A stretch of DNA of 35,797 nt from contig PANS01000015.1 of NCBI GenBank assembly GCA_002708415.1, positions 1 through 35,797 of the forward strand, in the 5' to 3' direction. A model generated the notes under the pieces. The model made no database searches. It was not told the origin of the DNA and saw only the letters and a program-made list of their open reading frames with translations. The stretch comes from Micavibrio sp. Its GTDB lineage: Bacteria > Pseudomonadota > Alphaproteobacteria > Micavibrionales > Micavibrionaceae. The position numbers and the translations under genes were made by a program. Positions 8,392-17,187 of the stretch are shown piece by piece (the first letter of the stretch is position 1; the number at the start of each line of letters is the position of its first letter).

Positions 8392-9253
8392 GTTACGCGT
8401 CCTATTCATTATATTGTTGCTCACCCCTTCTTTTGCCTTTGCGCAAGAAGACAATGCATTTAGTTTTATTACTAACTCAAAAGAGCTTAAACATACCTAT
8501 TCAGGCAAAATTGACAAGATCATTGATGGGCAAACAGTTTTGTTAACCAACAATAAAATTGTCCGTCTTGTCGGTTTAGATATCCCCGCCTTTTCACAAA
8601 ATCCAGACTTTGATTTCACACTAAAAGCAAAAATGCTCCTGACCAAAATGCTCCCTAAAGGCACTGATGTCATGATTTATCAAACCCGCATGGCAAAAAA
8701 AGGGCGAATTAACCGTATGGGACACGATTTAGGCCACATTTTGACCAAAGAATCCAAAGATAAACCACGGGTATGGCTCCAAGGCCTATTGCTCTCCAAA
8801 GGCCTAGCTCGCGTCTACACGTCCTCCAGCAATCCAGAACTCGTAGATGAAATGCTCGCGATTGAGAATACCGCAAGAGAAGCAAAAATAGATTTATGGA
8901 ACGATGACAGCCCTTTTAAAGCCCTTACGCCAGATACAGCCGCTCAAAGTATGGGGAAATTCACAATTATAGAAGGCATTGTAAGCAAAACCGCTACCGT
9001 TAAAAACACGCTTTATCTTAATTTTGGAAAAAACTGGAAAACTGATTTTACAATTATGATTTCAAGCGCTCTTCGTAAAAAACTTGCGCGCCGCTCTTTA
9101 GACCTCATGAACTTAAGCGGACAAACTGTTCGGGTGAGAGGCTGGGTTCGTGAGTATAACGGCGCACTTATAGAGCTAGAAGACGCAGGGCATTTGGAAA
9201 TTCTCGATAATTCACCGTTGCAAGAGCCTGCCAAAGAGACTAATCTACCCTAA
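8390..9253 (+). CDS. Secreted SNase-like (thermonuclease-fold) protein, catalytic residues partly lost
   Basis: The first 18 residues (MLRVLFIILLLTPSFAFA) are a clear signal peptide, giving a 287-residue exported protein from ATG 8390; an upstream TTG at 8354 would bury it. The body matches staphylococcal nuclease-like domains: IDGQTV (45-50), IVRLVGLDIP (57-66), GLLLSKGLARVY and the IENTAREAKIDLWND helix. Compared with Staphylococcus nuclease, D19, R35 and D40 have equivalents (D46, R59, D64), but D21 is Gln48 and the catalytic Glu43 is Ala67. Activity may therefore be lost or altered. The C-terminal third (after about 190) forms an additional beta-rich region (FTIIEGIVSKTATVKNTLYLNF). No ribosome site precedes the ATG. 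Confidence 0.75.
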   Translation: MLRVLFIILLLTPSFAFAQEDNAFSFITNSKELKHTYSGKIDKIIDGQTVLLTNNKIVRLVGLDIPAFSQNPDFDFTLKAKMLLTKMLPKGTDVMIYQTRMAKKGRINRMGHDLGHILTKESKDKPRVWLQGLLLSKGLARVYTSSSNPELVDEMLAIENTAREAKIDLWNDDSPFKALTPDTAAQSMGKFTIIEGIVSKTATVKNTLYLNFGKNWKTDFTIMISSALRKKLARRSLDLMNLSGQTVRVRGWVREYNGALIELEDAGHLEILDNSPLQEPAKETNLP

Positions 9254-9293
9254 ATCATTAACTTGTTAAGATTTAAGGAGAGGGCCTAAAGCT

Positions 9294-10280
9294 ATGCCAC
9301 AGCGCAATAAAAATAACAGCTACCGCCCTGCTCCGCTAATGGATTTATTTCCGGAAATAGTCCCTTATTCCTCTGGTTATTTGCCTGTTGAAAATCCTCA
9401 TGAAATTTATTGGGAACAAAGCGGTAATCCTGATGGTACGCCTGTTGTCGTTCTTCACGGCGGTCCTGGTGGTGGGACTAGCCCTGTTAACCGTCAATTC
9501 TTCGACCCCGATCATTATCGCATTATTTTATTTGACCAACGTGGCGCGGGAAAATCAACGCCGCCTGTTTGCCTCATCAATAATACAACACAACATCTCG
9601 TTCAGGATATCGAAGCTCTTCGTGAGCATTTAGGTATCGAAAAGTGGCACGTCTTTGGCGGATCATGGGGCAGTACACTTGCTTTAAGTTACGCCGCCAA
9701 ACATGCTGATAAAATAAAAAGCATGGTCTTGCGCGGAATCTTTCTTATGGAAGAACAAGAAATAGATTGGCTCCTTTATGGTCTTAAAACAATCTACCCA
9801 GAAAGCTGGGAACAATTCGTTTCGATCATCCCTGAAAACGAACACGATGATCTTCTAAATGCCTACCACAAACGTTTAAACAGTGATGATCCTGAAATAC
9901 GAATGGAAGCTGCTATGAGTTGGAGCCTTTATGAAAGCGCCTGCTCTTCCCTTATTCCAAACTATGAAATTATTACAACCGATGAGCAGCGCGCTCAAGC
10001 CCTCGCCATTGCAACTATCGAAGTCCATTATTTTTATAACCAACTTATCAAAACAGAAGATAGCCTTCTCAATCAAGTTAATGCGTTTCGTTCAATCCCC
10101 ACCATGATTGTTCAGGGGCGTTATGATATGATTTGTCCCATAGCAACCGCGCATAAGCTTCATACCAACTGGCCAGAAGCAGATTATATTGTTGTGCCAG
10201 ATGGTGGACATTCTGCCCTAGACCCTCCTGTGCGCTCTCGTTTAATCGAAGCCACAGAAAACATGAAATCGATTTCTTAA
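9294..10280 (+). CDS. pip: Proline iminopeptidase (alpha/beta hydrolase, peptidase S33)
   Basis: This enzyme removes N-terminal proline from peptides in the cytoplasm. The 328 residues contain the oxyanion-hole motif HGGPGGG (55-61), DQRGAGKS (81-88), the nucleophile elbow GGSWGS with S124, the catalytic Asp in GRYDMICP (D278) and the catalytic His in PDGGHS (H306). All match the S33 prolyl aminopeptidase family. An AAGGAG sequence lies 13 bases before ATG 9294, a long spacing; ATG 9339 (residue 16) would start the conserved part but lacks a ribosome site. The gene is 34 bases ahead of pgk with no terminator between, so the two are probably co-transcribed. Confidence 0.93.
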   Translation: MPQRNKNNSYRPAPLMDLFPEIVPYSSGYLPVENPHEIYWEQSGNPDGTPVVVLHGGPGGGTSPVNRQFFDPDHYRIILFDQRGAGKSTPPVCLINNTTQHLVQDIEALREHLGIEKWHVFGGSWGSTLALSYAAKHADKIKSMVLRGIFLMEEQEIDWLLYGLKTIYPESWEQFVSIIPENEHDDLLNAYHKRLNSDDPEIRMEAAMSWSLYESACSSLIPNYEIITTDEQRAQALAIATIEVHYFYNQLIKTEDSLLNQVNAFRSIPTMIVQGRYDMICPIATAHKLHTNWPEADYIVVPDGGHSALDPPVRSRLIEATENMKSIS

Positions 10281-10314
10281 AAATTAAACTTATGACCCAG
10301 AGGATTTTTTCAAA

Positions 10315-11523
10315 ATGAATTTTCAAACGCTCAATGACATAGAAGTATCAGGGCAAGTTGTGCTCTTACGTGCCGACTTAAACGTGCCTGTTTCTGATGG
10401 AGCAGTTACCGATGCAACACGTATTCAACGCTTAAAACCAACCATTGATGCACTAATCAATTCTAGAGCAAAAATTGTTGTGCTCTCACACTTTGGCCGC
10501 CCTAAAGGGCAAGTAAATCCTGAATTCTCCCTAGAGTTTTTAACGGGTTCTCTAGAAAAACACTGGGACACACCTGTTTCATTCGCAAAAGACTGTATCG
10601 GAAATACAGCACAAAGCGCCATTGATATCTTACAAGAAGGATCTGTTTTATTGCTCGAAAATGTTCGTTTCCATGAAGGAGAAGAAACCAACAATGCGGG
10701 CTTTGCCTCTGCTCTTGCAACGCTTGGTGATATTTTCATCAATGATGCTTTTTCTGCTGCGCACCGTGCCCACGCATCAACCGAAGGCATCACACATTTT
10801 CTTCCTTCTGCAGCAGGCCTTCTTATGGAAGCGGAATTGAATGCCCTAAACAACGCCCTCGAAGCACCAGAAAAACCTGTTGCCGCAGTAGTTGGCGGCG
10901 CAAAAGTTTCAACCAAGTTAAGCGTTCTTAATAACCTCGTTAAAAAAGTAAATTACCTCATTCTTGGTGGCGGTATGGCCAACACATTCTTAATGGCGCA
11001 AGGAAACGAGGTTGGAAAATCTTTACGCGAACCAGATATGCTCGATACAGCCCGCGAGATTGTTGAAACAGCAAAGGCCAACAACTGTGAAATTATACTT
11101 CCCATTGATTGCGTTGTTGTTGAAAATTTAGGCGCAGGTGTTTCTTATGATACAGTCACTTTAGAAAACTTTCCTGCCAATAAAAGCGCTGTCGATGCAG
11201 GAGAAAAATCCACATCACACATCAATGAAATTTTGGACGGGTGCAAAACACTTCTATGGAATGGACCTATGGGAGTTTTTGAAATCCCGCCATTTGATCG
11301 TGGTACAAATGCTGTTGCAAAACATGCTGCAAAGTTAACTGCATCAGGACAACTCGTTAGTGTCGCTGGCGGCGGTGACACTGTGGCCGCTCTTGATAAT
11401 GCAAAGGTAATTGATGACTTTACTTATATTTCAACCGCTGGCGGCGCTTTCCTAGAATGGATTGAGGGGAAAACACTCCCTGGTGTTGCCGCACTTATCA
11501 ACGCACAATCACAAGCAGCCTAA
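10315..11523 (+). CDS. pgk: Phosphoglycerate kinase
   Basis: This glycolytic enzyme transfers phosphate between 1,3-bisphosphoglycerate and ADP. The 402-residue protein carries RADLNVPV, the substrate loop SHFGRPKG, LLENVRFHEGEE, GGAKVSTKL, LWNGPMGVFE and the nucleotide-binding VAGGGDTVAA, all canonical. AGAGGAT lies before the ATG. In many bacteria pgk follows gap or precedes fba; here the upstream neighbour is pip and neither gap nor fba is in the window. It is followed by a hairpin that also ends the convergent DUF2336 gene. Confidence 0.97.
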   Translation: MNFQTLNDIEVSGQVVLLRADLNVPVSDGAVTDATRIQRLKPTIDALINSRAKIVVLSHFGRPKGQVNPEFSLEFLTGSLEKHWDTPVSFAKDCIGNTAQSAIDILQEGSVLLLENVRFHEGEETNNAGFASALATLGDIFINDAFSAAHRAHASTEGITHFLPSAAGLLMEAELNALNNALEAPEKPVAAVVGGAKVSTKLSVLNNLVKKVNYLILGGGMANTFLMAQGNEVGKSLREPDMLDTAREIVETAKANNCEIILPIDCVVVENLGAGVSYDTVTLENFPANKSAVDAGEKSTSHINEILDGCKTLLWNGPMGVFEIPPFDRGTNAVAKHAAKLTASGQLVSVAGGGDTVAALDNAKVIDDFTYISTAGGAFLEWIEGKTLPGVAALINAQSQAA

Positions 11524-11530
11524 AAGATAT

Positions 11531-11565
11531 AAAAAAGCCCCTCTATTTTACTAGAGAGGCTTCTT
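11531..11565 (-). terminator. Bidirectional hairpin between pgk and the DUF2336 gene
   Basis: AAGCCCCTCT (11535-11544) and AGAGAGGCTT (11553-11562) form a ten-position stem with one mismatch. Read on the minus strand it is followed by six T, making it the stronger terminator for the DUF2336 gene. Read on the plus strand the tail is TTCTT, enough for partial termination of pgk. Confidence 0.7.
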
Positions 11566-11587
11566 ATGTGGAGTTGAAAACTTTTTA

Positions 11588-12733
11588 TTAGTGGCGGCTT
11601 TCGTTCAAAATAGTGCGTGCCATGCGTTCGTTCATTTTATCATAATACTTAAGAGCGAGAGCAAGCTCATTCTTATTAACAACCCTATCCATAGAATACC
11701 TAAAACGATGTGTTAGCAAAAACATATTCACAAAATCTGGCTTTGAAATATTTGTTGCCTTACAGGCAATTGCCAAACCCTGCGCTGATTTTTGCGATAA
11801 AATTTCACGCACCGTACCTTCTAACAAGCCGCAGTAAACAGAAAATTGAGCAACAAAACTAATGAGCTGACCACGGCGTAAATTAGAAATCATAACCTCT
11901 GGTGTTAAAAGGCCGCGCTCCATCATGCTCTCTGCTGCAATAATCATCTCAACATTTGGCGTTAAATCCGTTTCATTTTGCGCTGTCATTTGAAAAATAA
12001 TATCGTCAATTTCGCTATCAATACTTTGCATGTCAGAAATCATAAAATTTCGACGGATATATTCTTTTAAATCTCGCCCAACATGTTGATAAAGCTTTGT
12101 TACTGTTGAGCTTGGAATTTCACTACGCATAACAAATGATTTAGCGAGCGGATCTGAAAAACGTGCCATATTTGAAAAACGTGTAATCGCATGTGGCGTC
12201 AAAATCACACTCTCATTTTTAGAAAGAGTAATCGCCGTTTCAATATCTTTCGTATCGACAAGAACATTCATCAATAAATCTGATATTCCCTCTCGTCCTG
12301 CAATAGCTCTCCAATGTCCAGCCGATGTCGCTTTAACAATATAAATCAGATCAGTGTCCGTTAAGATTCTACTGTGCGTTAAAACTGGTGTAGCCACTTC
12401 TGCATCATCATTTGCAAGATGTAAAATCATGCGAAGCGGAATATCGTCCATAAGAGCAAGGCGCTCAGAAAGCGCTGCCCTTAAGTCTAGTTCTGCTTTA
12501 CTTAAAAGACCTATCAAAACATCTGTAATAAGCTCACTTTCATCAACTTTAAGGTCTATATCAAGAAGGTCAGCCATAACACCGGCAAGCTCTGCACGTG
12601 TTTCCGCTCCTGGCCTTTCTGAAAGGCAATGAAGCTTGTGACGATCATAAAGGCGCACCAAAAGCGGCCCAATCTCTGGCGATTTTTCTAATAAACCCAT
12701 ATACATTTTTGCTAACTGCCCCTGAACCAACAC
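11588..12733 (-). CDS. DUF2336-family protein
   Basis: This is an all-helical protein of up to 381 residues, rich in HEAT-like repeats such as LPLRMILHLANDDAEVATPVL and DLLMNVLVDTKDIETAITL; it resembles the DUF2336 family found mainly in alphaproteobacteria. The biochemical role of the family is not established to my knowledge. There is no signal peptide or membrane segment. The start is unclear: the longest frame begins with GTG 12733, directly followed by TTG 12730, with AGAGGT just before them; ATG 12706 is preceded by AGGGG at a long spacing. It is transcribed divergently from the small polar protein at 12986, with a 250-base AT-rich region between. Confidence 0.75.
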   Translation of the reverse strand: MLVQGQLAKMYMGLLEKSPEIGPLLVRLYDRHKLHCLSERPGAETRAELAGVMADLLDIDLKVDESELITDVLIGLLSKAELDLRAALSERLALMDDIPLRMILHLANDDAEVATPVLTHSRILTDTDLIYIVKATSAGHWRAIAGREGISDLLMNVLVDTKDIETAITLSKNESVILTPHAITRFSNMARFSDPLAKSFVMRSEIPSSTVTKLYQHVGRDLKEYIRRNFMISDMQSIDSEIDDIIFQMTAQNETDLTPNVEMIIAAESMMERGLLTPEVMISNLRRGQLISFVAQFSVYCGLLEGTVREILSQKSAQGLAIACKATNISKPDFVNMFLLTHRFRYSMDRVVNKNELALALKYYDKMNERMARTILNESRH

Positions 12734-12903
12734 GACCTCTTGTTTTTATCTGTTTTTTAGAGAAAGGTCGCTTATTTCCCTGCGACCTAAAATAGACATA
12801 AAATGTTACTTTTTCGTTAAAATAGGTAAAATTTTATCTATTTTTTCTTTTGTGACATTTAAGCCTAACCTCTTTGTTTAAATATTTTATTAAATATTCT
12901 TTG

Positions 12904-12944
12904 TTACCATTAAGTATAACATTATGGTAAATATTATGGCAAAT
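12904..12944. promoter_or_regulatory. Inverted and tandem repeats in the DUF2336 divergent region
   Basis: TTACCAT (12904-12910) and ATGGTAA (12924-12930) form a 7-bp inverted repeat with 13 bases between. Overlapping its right arm is a tandem 12-bp repeat, ATTATGGTAAAT then ATTATGGCAAAT (12921-12944). The layout resembles an operator for a dimeric regulator, but I cannot name one. Confidence 0.35.
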
Positions 12945-12985
12945 ATTTTCATCACATTAACATTTTGATATAAAAGGGTAATTTC

Positions 12986-13249
12986 ATGGTCGGATCAATC
13001 AATAGTGGCTATCAACAGCAAGCGCCTGTCTTCAAATCACTAAATCCGGGTATCACCCGCAATGAAACAACGCAAAATGCCGTCCAACAAGGCAAAGATA
13101 GCTCTGAAAATGCTTCCGTTTCCAAAGCACAAGGCTCAGACATAATCGGCGCACAAAAACAAGCGCAGTCTGTCCTACAAGTCGGCGAAGACACAGGGCT
13201 TTCATCACGTAGCAATGATCGAGGCCAAAACCTCGACATTTCGGTTTAA
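12986..13249 (+). CDS. Small polar hypothetical protein
   Basis: The 87-residue protein is rich in Gln, Ser, Asn and Gly, with no hydrophobic segment and no cysteine, and is likely disordered. AAAAGGG lies about seven bases before the ATG, a good ribosome site. It starts MVGSINSGYQQQAP and ends in LDISV. I do not recognise a family. It is divergent from the DUF2336 gene and stops 11 bases before the convergent AMP nucleosidase gene. A secreted or flagellar-type substrate is conceivable from composition alone, but nothing proves it. Confidence 0.6.
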   Translation: MVGSINSGYQQQAPVFKSLNPGITRNETTQNAVQQGKDSSENASVSKAQGSDIIGAQKQAQSVLQVGEDTGLSSRSNDRGQNLDISV

Positions 13250-13260
13250 TTTTATAAAAA

Positions 13261-14670
13261 CTACTGAAAAGCGACTTCGTTGAAAGAGCGAAGCTTACGG
13301 CTATGGAGCTTTTCTGGTCCAATGCCGCGTAAAATCTCCATTGTCCGCAAGCCAATTTGCAAATGTTGATTCACGCGCTCGCGATAGAATGTATCCGCCA
13401 TTCCTGGCAACTTAAGCTGGCCATGAAGCGGTTTATCAGAAACACAAAGAAGTGTGCCATAAGGTACCCTAAATCTAAAACCGTTGGCCGCAATCGTTCC
13501 AGATTCCATATCAAGGGCAATCGCCCTACTTTGTGAAAAGCGCTGATTTTGACGCACAGAAGATCTTAACTCCCAATTTCGATCATCAATTGTTGCAACC
13601 GTTCCTGTCCGCATAACCTTCTTCACATCATGCCCCTCAATGCCGCAAATCTCTTTTACCGCTTGCTCCAACGACACTTGCATTTCAGCCAAAGCAGGCA
13701 CAGGAATACTAGGATGTAAGTCCTTATAAAGGACATTATCTTCGCGCAGATACCCATGCGCCAAAACATAATCACCCAGCTCTTGTGAGTTCCTTAAGCC
13801 TGCACAATGCCCTAGCATCATCCATGAGTGTGGCCTTAAAACCGCAATATGATCCGTAATCGTTTTTGCATTTGATGGGCCAACACCAATATTGACCATC
13901 GTGATGCCATCGCCATCTTCACGTTTTAAATGATAGGCTGGCATTTGTGGTAAACGCTTTCCCTCTTCTGGTTGAACAAAGTCACCATAACCGTCCTTAC
14001 CTGCGCCTTGCTCTCCAATTTTAATAAATTCATCGATGTAAAACTGATAATTTGTAAAAATCACATAGTTTTGAAAATCTTCGGCCTTCGTCCCCGTGTA
14101 ATGCTTTAAACGTAGCAAGCTAATATCAGTGCGCGGCGCAGTAAATAAGGCTAAAGCCTCTGGCGCCCCCTCTCTGGCTCTAAAATAGCCATTAGCAATT
14201 TGATCATCCATCAAGCTCAAATCTGGTTGATCAAATATATTTGGTAGTGCCTCCATCTGCTCATGCGTTAAATCCCCTTCTAGGTGAAAATCCTCACCAA
14301 GCGCAAAATGGATAGGAATAGGTGTATCGCTTAAACCAACTTCAACCGAAACACCGTGATTTTTAAGAAGAAGTCCAATTTGTTTTTTATAATAATGTCC
14401 AAAGATATCAGGGCGCGTCACTGTTGTTTCATAAACACCGGGCTTTGAAACAAAACCATACGAAAGCCGACTATCAATACGGTCTTTATTTTGAACTTCT
14501 ATTCTTAGATACGGATAAAAACCAACGACCTTTTCGGTAATATTTTTTCCTGCCGTAAAGTCACCAAATGCGTTGCGTAAATGTCCAACTTGCGCGTCAT
14601 ATATATCCGAAATTGCTAGAGTGGCCTTATCGGCACAGGAATATTCTTGAGATTCAATCTTTTTAACCAT
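13261..14670 (-). CDS. amn: AMP nucleosidase
   Basis: AMP nucleosidase cleaves AMP to adenine and ribose 5-phosphate and helps set the purine nucleotide pool. The 469 residues fit the long bacterial Amn form: an N-terminal Amn-specific domain (about 1-190) followed by a nucleoside-phosphorylase-type catalytic domain, with VNIGVGPSNAKTITDH, RPHSWMMLGHCAGLR, AIALDMESGTIAANGFR and SDKPLHGQLKLPGMAD as the most recognisable segments. It lies 47 bases after ftsY on the same strand and may be the last gene of the dapF-mtaB-ftsY operon. No clear terminator follows. Confidence 0.93.
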   Translation of the reverse strand: MVKKIESQEYSCADKATLAISDIYDAQVGHLRNAFGDFTAGKNITEKVVGFYPYLRIEVQNKDRIDSRLSYGFVSKPGVYETTVTRPDIFGHYYKKQIGLLLKNHGVSVEVGLSDTPIPIHFALGEDFHLEGDLTHEQMEALPNIFDQPDLSLMDDQIANGYFRAREGAPEALALFTAPRTDISLLRLKHYTGTKAEDFQNYVIFTNYQFYIDEFIKIGEQGAGKDGYGDFVQPEEGKRLPQMPAYHLKREDGDGITMVNIGVGPSNAKTITDHIAVLRPHSWMMLGHCAGLRNSQELGDYVLAHGYLREDNVLYKDLHPSIPVPALAEMQVSLEQAVKEICGIEGHDVKKVMRTGTVATIDDRNWELRSSVRQNQRFSQSRAIALDMESGTIAANGFRFRVPYGTLLCVSDKPLHGQLKLPGMADTFYRERVNQHLQIGLRTMEILRGIGPEKLHSRKLRSFNEVAFQ

Positions 14671-14717
14671 GCATTATTATGGCCTAAAAAAGTTAAAATT
14701 CAATGGATTAAGGTGTT

Positions 14718-15896
14718 TTACGCTCCAACTAATGCTTTTGCGAATTCTTCGGCCTTAAACGGGCTAAGATCTTCAATCTTCTCGCCTACGCCAACGGCAT
14801 GGATAGGTAGCTCAAATTCTTCAGCCAACGATACAACGACACCGCCTTTGGCAGAACCATCAAGCTTTGTGACAACAAGCCCCGTCAGATCCACAACATC
14901 CTTAAAATTTTGAACCTGCGAATGCGCGTTCTGACCCGTCGTTGAATCGAGAACAAGAACAATGGCATGGGGCGCACTTTCGTCTTGCTTTTTAATCACG
15001 CGAATAACCTTGGCGAGCTCTTCCATCAGGTTTGCCTTATTTTGCAAGCGCCCAGCCGTATCAATCATGAGCAAATCAACATTATCTGCCTTAGCTTTTT
15101 CCAGCGCTTCAAACGCTACCGCAGCAGGATCATCACCAATATCCTTTTTTATCAAAGGACACTTTGCACGATTCGCCCAAACCTCAAGTTGTTCAACCGC
15201 CGCCGCACGGAACGTATCAGCCGCAGCAATCATCACCTTTTTATGCTGCTTGATATGATATTCATAAGCCAGCTTACCAATCGTTGTGGTTTTTCCTGCA
15301 CCATTGACACCACAAACAAGCATAACGAACGGTTTTTTATCAGCTTCTGTAATATCTAAAGGCTTTGCCACTGGCGTTAAGATTGTTGCAATACTCGACG
15401 ATAGAGCGTTTTTAATCTCATCTTCTTCAATTTCTTTATCAAAACGGTTTTCAGCAAATTCCGAAACAATTTTTGTTGCCGTTTTCGGTCCCATATCGGC
15501 CAAAATCAAAATTTCTTCAAGCTCGTCCAGCGCGTCTTGGTCTAATTTACGCTTGGTAAACACATCTGTGATGCTCTGCCCTAGCTTATTTGATGACTTT
15601 GAAAGCCCTTTAGAGAGCCTAGAGAACCAGCCACCCTCTTCGCTGTGATCTTCATCTAAATCTTCAGCTTCCTTTAAATCCGCGCCAAGCGTATGTTCTG
15701 GCACAGGTGTTAATTCCGTTTCATCAAGAATTTGTGTTGCTGTCTTATTAAGCTCCTTAACGGTCGCCTCATTCATTTCAGCGTCATATTCCGTTGCAGG
15801 CTCTAAAGCAGGGTCATTTTTATGACGAAGTAAGCGATCATCGTGATGTTCCTTCTCTTGTGAACCTTCATTCTTCTTTTTGCGCCAAAAAACCAT
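14718..15896 (-). CDS. ftsY: FtsY, signal recognition particle receptor GTPase
   Basis: FtsY is the membrane-associated partner of Ffh and delivers ribosome-nascent chains to the translocon. The 392-residue protein has a charged, acidic N-terminal A domain (about 1-90), the helical N domain, then the G domain: GVNGAGKTT (196-204), DTFRAAA (227-233), DTAGR (279-283) and TKLDGSAKGG (343-352). The N-terminus, MVFWRKKKNEG, is basic with an aromatic pair, suitable for membrane contact. The ATG overlaps the mtaB stop in a TAATG, indicating translational coupling. Ffh is encoded 2.7 kb away on the other strand. Confidence 0.97.
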   Translation of the reverse strand: MVFWRKKKNEGSQEKEHHDDRLLRHKNDPALEPATEYDAEMNEATVKELNKTATQILDETELTPVPEHTLGADLKEAEDLDEDHSEEGGWFSRLSKGLSKSSNKLGQSITDVFTKRKLDQDALDELEEILILADMGPKTATKIVSEFAENRFDKEIEEDEIKNALSSSIATILTPVAKPLDITEADKKPFVMLVCGVNGAGKTTTIGKLAYEYHIKQHKKVMIAAADTFRAAAVEQLEVWANRAKCPLIKKDIGDDPAAVAFEALEKAKADNVDLLMIDTAGRLQNKANLMEELAKVIRVIKKQDESAPHAIVLVLDSTTGQNAHSQVQNFKDVVDLTGLVVTKLDGSAKGGVVVSLAEEFELPIHAVGVGEKIEDLSPFKAEEFAKALVGA

Positions 15897-17155
15897 TACA
15901 AAACTTTTCCTATTAGTTGATTATTTTCTATACCATGAATCATTACATCCACCAAGCGACCAACACGTTGACCTTGGTCAAGCCTCACAGGCGCAAAATG
16001 TTCCGTTCGGCCGATATTTCCTTTTTCAACAATAACTTGTCGTTTTTGTTTCACGTGAAGCTTTAAAAATTTATCCACTTGTTTATCCCCTAAGTTACGC
16101 AAGATCGATGCACGTTCTTTACGGATAGGGTGCGGCACTTGCTTATTGGCGGGAATATTCGCCGCTGGCGTGCCTGGGCGCTCAGAATACGGAAAGACAT
16201 GAAGGAACGTCAAATCGCACTCTTCGACGATATCGGCGGTATTTTGAAACATTTCATCGGTTTCTGTTGGAAATCCAGCGATTATGTCTGCGCCAAAAAC
16301 CATATCGGAGCGATAATCACGCGCACGTTTACACATATCAATAGCATCTGCCCGCAAATGACGGCGTTTCATACGCTTTAAGATCATATCATCGCCAGCT
16401 TGAAGGCTCATATGAAGATGCGGCATAAGGCGCGGCTCTTCGGCAATTAAACGCCAAAGATCATCATCAATTTCTACTGGATCTAAAGAAGAAAGCCTTA
16501 GACGCGGCAATTCAGGCACAAGAGCTAATACGCGGCGGATCATCTGCCCCAAGGCAGGCTTCCCCGGAAGATCAGCGCCATAGGACGTTACATCCACGCC
16601 TGTCATCACAATTTCATTATAACCTGCGTCCACAAGCTTACGAACCTGATCAGCAATCTCACCAATCGGGACAGAGCGGGAATTACCACGGCCATAAGGG
16701 ATAATGCAGAACGTACAACGATGATCACAACCATTTTGAATTTGAATAAAGGCGCGAGCTTGGCTTTCTATGCCCTCTATTAAATGCCCCGCTGTTTCTT
16801 TCACCGACATGATATCATTCACAAGAACCTTCTCTTCACCAGCCAAACCCCATGTTTCAGCTTTGAGTTTAAGGTCGTTACCAATGATTTTATCAACTTC
16901 ACCCATACCCGCATAAGTATCGGGATCAATCTGCGCGCTACAGCCTGTAACAATGATTTTAGCCTTGGGATTATCGCGGCGAGCCCGACGGATCGCTTGA
17001 CGCGCCTGACGTTCAGCCTCCTTTGTCACTGCGCAAGTATTAAAGATAATAGCATCCTCTAACCCCGCATTTTTGGCATGGGTACGCATCACCTCGCTCT
17101 CATAGGTATTGAGGCGACATCCAAAAGTTACGAGTTCTGGCTCTTTTTGGCTCAT
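15896..17155 (-). CDS. mtaB: MtaB, tRNA (N6-L-threonylcarbamoyladenosine-C2) methylthiotransferase
   Basis: MtaB is a radical-SAM enzyme that converts t6A37 to ms2t6A in tRNAs reading ANN codons. The 419-residue protein has the N-terminal UPF0004 domain with C13, C41 and C72 for the auxiliary 4Fe-4S cluster, and the radical-SAM CxxxCxxC motif at C143, C147 and C150 (CDHRCTFC). GVDVTSYG, the SSLDP segment and HLHMSLQAGDD are family landmarks, and a short TRAM-like end follows. The opening VTFGCRLNTYESE favours MtaB over MiaB or RimO. It lies 32 bases after dapF and overlaps the ftsY start by one base, so all three are likely expressed together. Confidence 0.93.
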   Translation of the reverse strand: MSQKEPELVTFGCRLNTYESEVMRTHAKNAGLEDAIIFNTCAVTKEAERQARQAIRRARRDNPKAKIIVTGCSAQIDPDTYAGMGEVDKIIGNDLKLKAETWGLAGEEKVLVNDIMSVKETAGHLIEGIESQARAFIQIQNGCDHRCTFCIIPYGRGNSRSVPIGEIADQVRKLVDAGYNEIVMTGVDVTSYGADLPGKPALGQMIRRVLALVPELPRLRLSSLDPVEIDDDLWRLIAEEPRLMPHLHMSLQAGDDMILKRMKRRHLRADAIDMCKRARDYRSDMVFGADIIAGFPTETDEMFQNTADIVEECDLTFLHVFPYSERPGTPAANIPANKQVPHPIRKERASILRNLGDKQVDKFLKLHVKQKRQVIVEKGNIGRTEHFAPVRLDQGQRVGRLVDVMIHGIENNQLIGKVL

Positions 17156-17187
17156 GAGCTACGGTTTACAGGGGTTTTAGAGATAGG

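Noticed and set aside
12879-12896. TTAA-N-TTAA sequence considered as a CtrA binding site
   Set aside because: The spacing is eight, not the seven of the TTAA-N7-TTAA consensus, and the region is AT-rich enough to give this by chance.
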